From: Planctomycetota bacterium
GTDB lineage: Bacteria > Planctomycetota > Phycisphaerae > Phycisphaerales > UBA1924
NCBI GenBank assembly: GCA_018242625.1
Contig: JAFEBO010000008.1
Location: forward strand, 868,001 to 932,000
Direction of reading: 5' to 3'
DNA: 64,000 nt
The position numbers and the translations under genes are program-made. The notes beneath the pieces are model-generated. The model was not told the origin of the DNA. It ran no database searches and saw nothing but the letters and a program-made list of their open reading frames with translations. Shown one piece after another: positions 9,084 through 17,141 of this stretch; position 1 is the first letter of the stretch; each line of letters starts with the position of its first letter.

Positions 9084-10151
9084 ATGCCCCTCCCTCGCCC
9101 CATCACCGCCTCTCTCCATTTGGCTCTTTGGCCCTTTGGAATTTTGGCCCTTTTCCTCCTCCCCGCCTGTTCTTCATCTCCTCGCTTCGGCTCGGAGCTC
9201 CCCCGCAAAGGGGACGAAATCGTCGTCGCGGGCCGCTACTTCCACACCGGTGCTCCCGTTGTTCTCTGGACCGATCCCGGCGGCTACGACGCCTATCGCA
9301 TCGAACGCCGCTTCGTCCCCATCGCCGACGCCGGCTGGGACAAGACAAGCCAGTCGATGCCCGCGCCAAACCGCTACGACGCACGCACCGCCGGCTTGCC
9401 CGACGATGAAATCGAACAGGTCCGAGGCGGCGGCTGGACGCTCGATCAGCTCCGCGAAGTCGTCGATCAATTCGTCATCCACTACGACGTCAGCGGCACC
9501 AGCCGCGCCTGCTTCCGCACGCTCCACGACCAGCGCCGTCTTTCTATCCATTTCATGATCGACATCGACGGCACGATCTACCAGACGCTCGATGTCAAAG
9601 AACGCGCCTGGCACGCGACGACTTCCAACACCCGCTCCGTCGGCGTCGAAATGGCCAACATCGGCGCGTACAAACCAAATACACCAAGCCCTCTCTCAAA
9701 GTGGTACGCCAAAGACGCCGACGGCCACACCTATATCACCATCCCCTCATCCGAAGGCGACGGAGGCGTCCGCACCAGAACCTTCGTCGGCCGCCCCATG
9801 GAAAACGACCCCATCACCGGCGAAATCCAGGGTGAAACGCTCGAGATGTACGACTTCACTCCCGAACAGTACGAGTCTTTGTCACGCCTCGCCGCGGCAT
9901 TGAACGCCGTCCTTCCCCGCATCGAACTGACCTATCCCACCGACGCCGAAGGCAACCTCATCACCCACAAACTGCCCGACGAAACGCTCAAGAACTATCG
10001 CGGCATCCTCGGCCATTATCACATCCAGCAGAACAAGGCCGATCCCGGGCCGGCGATGCAGTGGGAGTTCATGACCGATCGAGCGCGGGCGTTGCGTGCG
10101 GGGCGATCGGCGCCGCTTCCGTCACAAGATGTCATGCACCCACCTTTATAA
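9084..10151 (+). CDS. N-acetylmuramoyl-L-alanine amidase, AmpD/PGRP type, probable lipoprotein
   Basis: Predicted zinc amidase cleaving the bond between N-acetylmuramic acid and the stem peptide. The 355-residue protein starts with a hydrophobic signal ending LFLLPACSSS, a reasonable lipobox, so it is probably exported and lipid-anchored. The amidase_2 domain spans about residues 120-345: QFVIHYDVSG (first zinc His), AWHATTSNTRSVGVEMA (substrate-side motif) and LGHYHIQQNKADPGPAMQWE (AmpD-type HxxxxxxKxDPG ending). No clear Shine-Dalgarno precedes the ATG. It converges on the gene at 10170 with only 18 nt between the stops. Confidence 0.88.
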   Translation: MPLPRPITASLHLALWPFGILALFLLPACSSSPRFGSELPRKGDEIVVAGRYFHTGAPVVLWTDPGGYDAYRIERRFVPIADAGWDKTSQSMPAPNRYDARTAGLPDDEIEQVRGGGWTLDQLREVVDQFVIHYDVSGTSRACFRTLHDQRRLSIHFMIDIDGTIYQTLDVKERAWHATTSNTRSVGVEMANIGAYKPNTPSPLSKWYAKDADGHTYITIPSSEGDGGVRTRTFVGRPMENDPITGEIQGETLEMYDFTPEQYESLSRLAAALNAVLPRIELTYPTDAEGNLITHKLPDETLKNYRGILGHYHIQQNKADPGPAMQWEFMTDRARALRAGRSAPLPSQDVMHPPL

Positions 10152-10169
10152 GAATCTTCCACCACGGGT

Positions 10170-11780
10170 TCAAAACCCATCAGCGTCCTTGGGCCACCCG
10201 ATAAACACTCGCGGATCTCCCAAGAACGCCAGCAACCAAATGGCTGGCAAATAGGTGAACTCCCATCCAAAATCTCCGTCGGAGAGCAGCAAACGGCGAC
10301 GAACGCTTTCCTGATCGTGTTGCGGGGTGTACCCGTGATGCGTATTTCGAAGAGCCCGAAACAGGTTCGGTATAAATTCATCCCATGTTTCGATTTGTGA
10401 TTCGCCGGCTCTTTCAGCCAAATCGATTCCGTTATCCCGAAATTTTGATTTGGCCCACACAGAATGAATGACGGATTCCTTGGTGCCGCTGTACACGCGA
10501 CTCGTTTCCGCGATGAAGCGAGATTTCCACGGTTCAGGAATTGTACCAAAGCACTGGTTTAAATAGTCAGCAGGTGCGCTGGGCGCGAATAGCCGCTTAA
10601 AGCTGTTGACAACCTTTTCCTTTGTCCATCTGCCACGCAACTCACTCCAACAATCGGCAATTTCAAAAACGGCGGTCTGATTGACAAACGGCGCCTCTGC
10701 GGATTGAACTTGCACAGTTCGACGAATGATTCGATCGATGGTCCATAACTGCTCTTGCGGCCAACTCCAATCAATCGGGTGTCCGCCCGCGTCTGGCGGC
10801 ACATAATTAGTGACGTCAGAGACTGCTCGCAGCAATGCAGTTGCACGTTCAGCAATCCATTCAAGAAGCACAGAAAACCCGCCCACGTCTTGAGTCCAGC
10901 AATGACGATCGAGGTAAGTTGTGACAGGAAGCTTTATCGACTTATCCCCTACTTCCATCCCGGCACGAGGCCGTCCAAATTGAGCGTGCGACCACTTGTG
11001 TTCCAAGAGCGACAGCGGGAAATTTGGCGGTGAATACTCAGCAATTCCGTCGTTGTTCACAAACACGAAACAAATGCCGAATTGGCCAAAATTAACTGAC
11101 GCAATCTTGGGAAACGTCAGCAGTGACGCCCAATCCAAAATGAGTTCGAACAACGAACCATTGCCTGTCATTTGCCAAGAGGCCAAACTCGTTGGCACGT
11201 CCGGCATAAAAGATGACACGTGAAACTGACTAGCCACACGCAACGCCCGCAAGAGCGAAAATCGGACTTCGTATTTTGGGTTGTGAGCAAAGGCCAGTAC
11301 CTTGCCATTTGGGAACCACCGCTTGAACACCGGCAACACACACTCGTCCATTACAGCGAACAACTCATCCGGATGAGCTCGAAAAATTACTCGCCCGACA
11401 AGTTCCCAGGCCCGTGTCGTCGGCGACTGCAACGCCACATCGTTTGGAAATATCTCTTTGATTTCGGCCAAACTGGCCAGTAGCCCTTGCGTCCGATGAG
11501 GATCTGAGTACTCCCGTGCATGTTTATATCGCTCAACAACAGCTGACAATCGCAGCGTTTGACTAACGCTCGATGCAGAATCAAAAACGGTGCCGAAAGA
11601 CTCCGTTGAAAGCGACTTCGCGCTTTCCTCTGGCCGCCGGATCCGTAACTCAGCCGATTTGTGCCGAATTTCGTACTGCCCGTATCTTTTTAGCAGTTCC
11701 ACAATTTCGGTCAACGGAGTTGCGACTTTGGAAGAACTGTTCCCAAGCAGTACAAACTTGGAACCGCTCTGTTCGGTCAC
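10170..11780 (-). CDS. Unknown protein with C-terminal HEPN-like RNxxH motif, probably horizontally acquired
   Basis: A 536-residue protein with no family I can name. Near the C-terminus (residues about 470-485) it reads FRALRNTHHGYTPQ, resembling the R(N/H)x(3-4)H motif of HEPN-domain ribonucleases, followed by a hydrophobic helix (YLPAIWLLAFLGDP). The upstream 450 residues are rich in Trp and Phe and show no signal peptide or clear membrane segment. Base composition is distinct: two 60-nt lines I counted gave 47% and 55% GC against clearly higher neighbours. The GTG start overlaps the thiolase stop (GTGA). A TTG about 22 codons in is an alternative. A defence or toxin role is inference from the motif, composition and isolated position. 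Confidence 0.75.
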   Translation of the reverse strand: MTEQSGSKFVLLGNSSSKVATPLTEIVELLKRYGQYEIRHKSAELRIRRPEESAKSLSTESFGTVFDSASSVSQTLRLSAVVERYKHAREYSDPHRTQGLLASLAEIKEIFPNDVALQSPTTRAWELVGRVIFRAHPDELFAVMDECVLPVFKRWFPNGKVLAFAHNPKYEVRFSLLRALRVASQFHVSSFMPDVPTSLASWQMTGNGSLFELILDWASLLTFPKIASVNFGQFGICFVFVNNDGIAEYSPPNFPLSLLEHKWSHAQFGRPRAGMEVGDKSIKLPVTTYLDRHCWTQDVGGFSVLLEWIAERATALLRAVSDVTNYVPPDAGGHPIDWSWPQEQLWTIDRIIRRTVQVQSAEAPFVNQTAVFEIADCWSELRGRWTKEKVVNSFKRLFAPSAPADYLNQCFGTIPEPWKSRFIAETSRVYSGTKESVIHSVWAKSKFRDNGIDLAERAGESQIETWDEFIPNLFRALRNTHHGYTPQHDQESVRRRLLLSDGDFGWEFTYLPAIWLLAFLGDPRVFIGWPKDADGF

Positions 11781-12982
11781 ACCTCCACCACCATCGCCAC
11801 ACTATTCCCACCACCCAGGCACAGCGCCGCCACGCCGCGCTTCCCGCCCGTGCGATGAAGCTGATGGATCAGCGTCGTCAAAACCCGAGCCCCGCTCGCG
11901 CCAATCGGGTGCCCGAGCGCGACGCCGCCTCCCGCGATGTTGAGCTTGCTCTCGGGAATCTCATGCCCCGCCGCCTTGAGCCCCTTCACATTGCACAGCA
12001 CCTGGGCGGCAAACGCCTCGTTGATCTCGAACAGATCAATGTCCTTCGCGCTCAGCTTGGCCTTGGCAAGCGCACCTTTGATCCCCTCGATCGGGGCGGC
12101 GAAGATGTCCTTGGGCGCAACGCCGCTCGTGTGGTAGGCGATGATCTTGGCGATCGGCTTGATCCCGAGCTGCTCGGCCTTGGCGAGGCTCGCGACGACC
12201 AACGCCGCGCCGCCGTCGGAAATCTGGCTCGCGTTCGCCGCCGTCACGGTCCCGTCCTTGTCGAAGGCCGGCCGCAGCTTGGCAACGCCGTCGATGCTCG
12301 TATCCGCGCGGATGCCCTCGTCCGCGCTCACGCCCGGCGACTTCTTATCCATGCACTGTTCGCCGGTCAGCGCCACGATCTCGTTCTTGAACCAGCCCTG
12401 CTTCGTCGCCTCGGCCGCCCGCTGGTGGCTCTGCACCGCAAACCTGTCCTGATCGGCGCGGACGATCTCAAACTTCTTCGCGATGTGATCGGCGCTGTTG
12501 CCCATCGCGCACGCCTCGAACGCGCAGCGCAGGCCGTCGTACGCCATGTGGTCTTCCATCTGAGCCGGGCCGTACTTGACGCCCTCGCGCACGCGCGCAA
12601 AGTGCGGCGCCGCCGTCATGTTCTCAAAGCCGCCCGCGCCGACAAGCTGATTGTCGCCCGCCTTGATCGACTGCGCCGCGAGCATCACCGCCTGCAGGCC
12701 GCTGCCGCAGACCTTGTTGATGGTCTGTGCGCTCATCGTCTCCGGAAGGCCCGCCTTCAGGGCCGCCTGACGGGCCGGATTCTGCCCCAGCCCCGCCTGC
12801 AGCACGCAGCCCATGATCACCTCATCGAGCGCCGCGGCAGCGCCGGGGACCGCATCGAGCGCCGCCTTCAGTGCGTACGACCCGAGCACGGGCGAAGGAA
12901 CCTTCGACAGCCCGCCAAAGAACTTGCCGATGGGCGTGCGTTTGGCGGAGAGGATCACCGGAATCGTGCTGGCGGTCGACAT
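11777..12982 (-). CDS. Acetyl-CoA acetyltransferase (thiolase family)
   Basis: Thiolase of 401 residues, condensing or cleaving acetoacetyl-CoA/acetyl-CoA. All catalytic elements are present: nucleophile Cys in NKVCGSGLQAVMLA, NEAFA (EINEAFAAQVLC), His in GGGVALGHPIGASG and the second Cys in ALCLGGGNS. Biosynthetic versus degradative role cannot be decided from sequence. AAGGAG lies about 9 nt before the ATG. It is divergent from the MmgE/PrpD gene, so the 175-nt gap between them should carry both promoters. The unrelated AT-richer gene begins on its stop codon. Confidence 0.95.
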   Translation of the reverse strand: MSTASTIPVILSAKRTPIGKFFGGLSKVPSPVLGSYALKAALDAVPGAAAALDEVIMGCVLQAGLGQNPARQAALKAGLPETMSAQTINKVCGSGLQAVMLAAQSIKAGDNQLVGAGGFENMTAAPHFARVREGVKYGPAQMEDHMAYDGLRCAFEACAMGNSADHIAKKFEIVRADQDRFAVQSHQRAAEATKQGWFKNEIVALTGEQCMDKKSPGVSADEGIRADTSIDGVAKLRPAFDKDGTVTAANASQISDGGAALVVASLAKAEQLGIKPIAKIIAYHTSGVAPKDIFAAPIEGIKGALAKAKLSAKDIDLFEINEAFAAQVLCNVKGLKAAGHEIPESKLNIAGGGVALGHPIGASGARVLTTLIHQLHRTGGKRGVAALCLGGGNSVAMVVEV

Positions 12983-13157
12983 GTCAACTGGCTCCTTGGT
13001 GCGTGGACTTTAGATCGCTTTTGCCGCTACAGGATACGCGTCGCACAGCGCCGGACCCCGCAGGACCTCGGCTCAAAACCGGGCACAAAAAGGGCCCCGG
13101 ACCGCCCGCCGCGCGTACCCTAGCGGCACCGCAAATTTCACAACGGAAGTCAGCTCC

Positions 13158-14861
13158 ATGTCCAAACTGAACATCAACAAAGAGACGCACGTCCACCTCC
13201 CCGCCGATACCAACCAGGCACTGGGCCTGGCGCAATACGCCATCGACTTCATGTCCGATGCCCCCGGCAGGAAGGGCGAGCCCGATCAGTCCGTCCTCGA
13301 CCGTACCGAACTCTTCCACACCGACGCCAACCTGTGCGGCGTCTCGGCGCTCGCGCTCGGGACCAACGCCCCCACCATCCTCCGCGCAGAGGCCCATCAG
13401 TACGCGACCGGCCCCTCAGGCTCGGGCTCGCTGGCCGGAGTGCCGTGGGCAAAGGGAACAGTCCGCACGGGCGTTCCGACGTTCGGCTCCCGCACCGATG
13501 TCCAGGTCGAGAAGGCCATCGTCGCCAACGGTGCGGCCGTCCGCGAGTGGGATTCCAACGGCACCAACTTCGGCTTCAACCCGGAACTCAATCACATCGC
13601 GGGCGAGTTCGGGCACAATGACTTTTACGCGGTGGCCCTTGCCGCCGCTCAGCTTCGGGGCAAGGACGGCAACTTCGCTCTGAAGGGAATGATCCTGATC
13701 GACGAGATCCGCGGACGCCTCGCCGAGGTCTTCTCGCTCAAGTCCTACAAGATCGATCACGTGGTGCACGGCGCGATCGGAAGCGCCGCCGCGTTCGGCG
13801 CGATGATGGGCGCCACCGCCGAACAGATCGAATCCGCGATCGGCATGGTGGTCGCCCACTACATCCCCTTCCGGGCGATCCGCGCCGGCAAGCAGTTGAG
13901 CGATTCCAAGGGCGCTTCGGCCGCGATCAGCACCGAGGCGGCGATCCTCAGCGTCAAGCGGAGCATGGCGGGTTTCCTGGGACCGCGCGACATCTTCCGA
14001 AACCCCGAGGCGATTTTCCGTCTTTTCGAGGGGCCGGGACAGCTCTTCAAGAAAACCGCAAGCGGCGGCACCGGCATTCCCGACGCCAAGGAAGCCTGGG
14101 GCACCAAGACGTACGCCTCGCCGTTCGATCTCGTGCTCGGGCGGGCAGGATCAGACTTCGCCGTGATGGGTATGCACTTTAAGCTCGGTCTCTACGAGCA
14201 CCAGAGCGCCGGCGCTCTCCAGGGGCTGATCAACCTGATCTCACGCCACCCGCACCTGCTCGAAGACCAGACCGGCGATGCGATCGGCAAGATCGTCGTC
14301 AAGGCGTACGAACCCGCCTTCGGCATCATCGGCGACCCCGCCAAGCGCGATCCAAAGACCCGCCAGTCGGCCGATCACTCGATGCTCTATCTCGTCTGCA
14401 CAATGCTGCGCAAGGCGCTCGAGAACCGGGCCGCGAGCAAGAACGCGAAGGTGACCTGGAAGGACGTCATGCTCCTTCCCCACGACTTCGACGCCAAGAG
14501 CCTGCACGACCCGCTCACACGCCAGCTCATGGAGAAGATGAGCTTCGAATGGGGCGGCGAGGAATACGACCGCAAGTACCCCGACGGCATCCCCACCTCG
14601 ATGATCATCACCGACGATCAGGGACAGTCGTTCGACAGCGGACTGGTCATGTACCCCGGCGGCCACGCCCGCAACGACCAGGGTCCGGACAAGATCGATC
14701 TGCAGGAAGTTCTCGATCACAAGTTCGCCAAGCTCGCCGCCATCGCGAGCGATGATCCCAAGTCGCTCGTGAAGCGGCTGGGCGGGCTGCAGAACAAGTC
14801 CGCGAAGCAGCTTGCGGACGTGATGGATTTCCAGATCAAGTCGCACGGCAAGTTTGAGTAA
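13158..14861 (+). CDS. MmgE/PrpD family protein (2-methylcitrate dehydratase-like)
   Basis: A 567-residue member of the MmgE/PrpD fold, whose characterised members dehydrate 2-methylcitrate (propionate degradation) or related acids such as cis-aconitate. Family hallmarks are ANGAAVREWDSNGTNFGF and GEFGHNDFYAVALAAA (in place of the usual DxND...HPS region), HGAIGSAAAFGAMMGATAEQIESAIG, and the substrate-side RAGKQLSDSKGASAA. It is about 80 residues longer than PrpD. No prpB or prpC is nearby, so the methylcitrate assignment is weak. GGAAG precedes the ATG. First gene of a plus-strand run with spacings of 6, 18 and 42 nt. Confidence 0.85.
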   Translation: MSKLNINKETHVHLPADTNQALGLAQYAIDFMSDAPGRKGEPDQSVLDRTELFHTDANLCGVSALALGTNAPTILRAEAHQYATGPSGSGSLAGVPWAKGTVRTGVPTFGSRTDVQVEKAIVANGAAVREWDSNGTNFGFNPELNHIAGEFGHNDFYAVALAAAQLRGKDGNFALKGMILIDEIRGRLAEVFSLKSYKIDHVVHGAIGSAAAFGAMMGATAEQIESAIGMVVAHYIPFRAIRAGKQLSDSKGASAAISTEAAILSVKRSMAGFLGPRDIFRNPEAIFRLFEGPGQLFKKTASGGTGIPDAKEAWGTKTYASPFDLVLGRAGSDFAVMGMHFKLGLYEHQSAGALQGLINLISRHPHLLEDQTGDAIGKIVVKAYEPAFGIIGDPAKRDPKTRQSADHSMLYLVCTMLRKALENRAASKNAKVTWKDVMLLPHDFDAKSLHDPLTRQLMEKMSFEWGGEEYDRKYPDGIPTSMIITDDQGQSFDSGLVMYPGGHARNDQGPDKIDLQEVLDHKFAKLAAIASDDPKSLVKRLGGLQNKSAKQLADVMDFQIKSHGKFE

Positions 14862-14867
14862 ACCTGT

Positions 14868-15290
14868 ATGGCCGGCTATTCCGGAACGCCGCTCGCAAAG
14901 AAGCTGGGAATCAAGCCCGGGCACGCGGTCGGCCTCTGGTCCGAGCCCGCCGGGTTCATCGAAACCCTCGAAGGCCTGCCCGAGGGCGTGACCTTTTCCT
15001 CCGCTTCGCGTGGCAAGTCGCTTCTGAACGTGCTGGTGGTCTTTGTCCGATCGCAGAAGGAGCTTTCCGCAAGGCTGGAAGCGGCGCGCCAGCGCATGGA
15101 TCCCGCCGCGGGCCTGTGGATGGCCTGGCCGAAGAAAGCGAGCGGCATCCCGACAGATGTCACGGAAACAGCGATCCGCGATCTGGCGCTCGCAACCGAT
15201 CTTGTCGACAACAAGGTCTGCGCGATCGACGATACCTGGTCGGGGCTGCGGCTGGTAATACGGCTCAAGAACCGGCCCGCGAAGAAGTAA
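14868..15290 (+). CDS. DUF3052 family protein
   Basis: A 140-residue soluble protein beginning MAGYSGTPLAKKLGIKPG, the characteristic opening of DUF3052 proteins. A central FVRSQKELSARLEAARQRM and WMAWPKKASGIPTDVTETAIR complete the family pattern (the WxxWPKK segment is typical). Function is unknown in the family. The start lies 6 nt after the PrpD-family stop, so the two are almost certainly co-transcribed. Confidence 0.85.
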   Translation: MAGYSGTPLAKKLGIKPGHAVGLWSEPAGFIETLEGLPEGVTFSSASRGKSLLNVLVVFVRSQKELSARLEAARQRMDPAAGLWMAWPKKASGIPTDVTETAIRDLALATDLVDNKVCAIDDTWSGLRLVIRLKNRPAKK

Positions 15291-15308
15291 GGCAGCGAAC
15301 AATCGGGC

Positions 15309-16100
15309 GTGGATGAATCGCTTCCCAAAGCCGCGGCGATGCTCCGCGAGGCCCGCTCGGTCGTCGTGCTGACGGGCGCCGGGATCTCTTCCGAATCGGG
15401 CCTGCGCACGTTCCGCGGCGGGACGGCGGCGTCCGCTCAGGACTTGCCCGCCGACATGCGTGCGCTCTGGGCCGAGTTTGACCCTCAGACCCTCGCCACA
15501 CCCGAGGCCTTCGAGGACGATCCCGATCGTGTCTCGCGGTGGTACGACTGGCGGAGGCTCGGCTGCCTGCACGCCCAACCCAACCCCGGCCACCTGGCTT
15601 TGGCGGAACTCGAGAAGCGGATGACCGCGGCTGGGAGGTCCTTCACTCTCCTGACGCAGAATGTGGACCGGCTGCATCAGCGGGCCGGAAGCCGGAATGT
15701 TGTCGAACTGCACGGGAACATCATCGAGTGGCGCTGCACAAAGACGGGCCGAATGGTCCAGCTGGGTGCCGAGCCGCTGACGACCTTTCCGACACCCTCG
15801 CCGCACGCCGCCGGCGCGCTGCTCCGTCCCAACGTCGTGTGGTTCGGCGAGATGCTGCCCGAAGCGGCCGTCCTGGCCGCGTCACGCGCTGTTCAATCGT
15901 GCGATCTCTTCTTCTCGATCGGGACGAGCGCGGTCGTTTATCCGGCGGCGGTGTTTCTTCACGCGGCACGCCAGAACGGCGCGGGCGCGATCGAGATAAA
16001 TGCCGAGGCGACAGCAGCTTCGAAGGTTGTTGACGTCTGTCTGCGCGGCAGAGCCGGTGACATGCTCCCGGCTCTTTTGCAAGCGGCAATTCGGGATTGA
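15309..16100 (+). CDS. Sirtuin (Sir2-family NAD-dependent protein deacylase) lacking the zinc ribbon
   Basis: NAD+-dependent removal of acyl groups from lysines. The 263-residue protein has GAGISSESGLRTFRG (residues 23-37), LTQNVDRLHQRAG, the catalytic His in VELHGN (H135), RPNVVWFGE and the nucleotide site IGTSAVVYPAA. Y79 and R82 (WYDWRR) match the Tyr/Arg pair that marks class III enzymes such as CobB/SIRT5, which prefer succinyl or malonyl lysine (family knowledge). The zinc ribbon is missing: only C143 remains in the region that normally holds two Cys pairs. Start is GTG; the nearby ATG is out of frame. Confidence 0.92.
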   Translation: MDESLPKAAAMLREARSVVVLTGAGISSESGLRTFRGGTAASAQDLPADMRALWAEFDPQTLATPEAFEDDPDRVSRWYDWRRLGCLHAQPNPGHLALAELEKRMTAAGRSFTLLTQNVDRLHQRAGSRNVVELHGNIIEWRCTKTGRMVQLGAEPLTTFPTPSPHAAGALLRPNVVWFGEMLPEAAVLAASRAVQSCDLFFSIGTSAVVYPAAVFLHAARQNGAGAIEINAEATAASKVVDVCLRGRAGDMLPALLQAAIRD

Positions 16101-16142
16101 CCGTTCATTAGAATGTTCCCTCAGACCTCCGGAGTGTGTCTT

Positions 16143-17024
16143 ATGCAATGGATCAGAACGCTCGCGGACAGCACGGACATTGCCGTTCCGGGATGGAACT
16201 TCTTCAGCAAGCTTTTCGATACCGACGACTTCCCCGCGCGATGGGAGTGCGGCAACTGGGATCCGCCTCTGGGCTGGCTCCACATCATCTCCGACCTGGC
16301 GATCTTCTTCGCGTACGCCGCGATTCCGCTTTCACTCATCCTGTTCATCCTGAGACGGCGCGACATCGCGCTGCGCGGCATCCTGTGGCTTTTCGTCGCC
16401 TTTATTCTCTTCTGCGGATGCACGCACCTGACCGACGCGATGATGTTCTATCACCCCGCGTACAGATTTCTGGGCCTGATGAAGCTGATGACGGCCGCCG
16501 TTTCACTCGCCACGGTCGCGGCGCTGATCCACGTCCTGCCCGAAGCTCTTGCGCTCCCCGGCGCTGCGGCGGCACACCGCCTGGCGCAGGCCGAAATCGA
16601 GAAGCGCAAGGTGGCCGAGGCGGTGCTGATCGCGGCGCGCAACGCGCTCGAGCAGCGCGGCGCGCATCTGACCAGCCGCGAGTTTCGAATGCAGCGGGCT
16701 CTGATCGCCAGCGGCCAGAGCGCCGTCAGCTGGATTGCCGACTCGGGCCAGATCCTCTGGTCGTCCGGATTGAATGAACTCGCCGGCTTTTCCAAGCCCG
16801 ATCAGCCCGTCGCATCCTGGTTGCAGCTCATTTCCAGCGCGGACTTCCGGCGGCTGCTGCAGGCGAGCCTCCAGGGTGCGGCGGAAAAACAGAACTTTTC
16901 GATCGATCTGCCCGCCACTCTGCCCGACGGCACACGAACCACGCTCCGGGTGCGGGCCGTGCCGGACCCATCGACCGACCCGGTCTCTCTGAGCGCCCTG
17001 GTTTCTCGTGTCGAACAGGCGTAA
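16143..17024 (+). CDS. Ethylene-receptor-type (ETR1-like) copper/ethylene-binding membrane sensor with PAS-like domain, no kinase
   Basis: A 293-residue protein whose N-terminal half closely matches the three-helix ethylene-binding domain of plant ETR1 and cyanobacterial Etr1. HIISDLAIFFAYAAIPLSL, AFILFCGCTHLTDAM and LMTAAVSLATVAALIHVLP align with ISDFFIAIAYFSIPLEL, AFIVLCGATHLINLW and LTAVVSCATALMLVHIIP. Copper/ethylene residues are conserved with identical spacing: D51 (D25), Y58 (Y32), I61-P62 (I35-P36), I88 (I62), C91 (C65) and H95 (H69). A basic coiled-coil linker (about 125-165) and a PAS-like domain (about 188-290) follow, then the protein stops: no GAF, histidine kinase, GGDEF or receiver. 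The ATG at 16143 has GGAG 8 nt upstream. Confidence 0.9.
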   Translation: MQWIRTLADSTDIAVPGWNFFSKLFDTDDFPARWECGNWDPPLGWLHIISDLAIFFAYAAIPLSLILFILRRRDIALRGILWLFVAFILFCGCTHLTDAMMFYHPAYRFLGLMKLMTAAVSLATVAALIHVLPEALALPGAAAAHRLAQAEIEKRKVAEAVLIAARNALEQRGAHLTSREFRMQRALIASGQSAVSWIADSGQILWSSGLNELAGFSKPDQPVASWLQLISSADFRRLLQASLQGAAEKQNFSIDLPATLPDGTRTTLRVRAVPDPSTDPVSLSALVSRVEQA

Positions 17025-17042
17025 ACGGATAATCAGTGTTCC

Positions 17043-17077
17043 AGAAAGCAAAGCCCGGGCGCTTTCGCGCCCGGGCT
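17043..17077 (-). terminator. Rho-independent terminator of the beta-helix gene
   Basis: Perfect 11-bp stem AGCCCGGGCGC / GCGCCCGGGCT with a 4-nt loop; on the minus strand it is followed by TTTGCTTTCT. It lies between convergent genes and may also slow readthrough from the plus side. Confidence 0.8.
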
Positions 17078-17141
17078 CGCACGCAACCTTCTCTTTGGTC
17101 AGAGGCCCGAACTTGGTCAGAGGCGGGCTTGAAGGATTCTC

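Noticed and set aside
14241..15806. 521-codon minus-strand frame opposite prpD-like, DUF3052 and sirtuin genes
   Set aside because: Covers three real genes on the other strand and has no recognisable domain.
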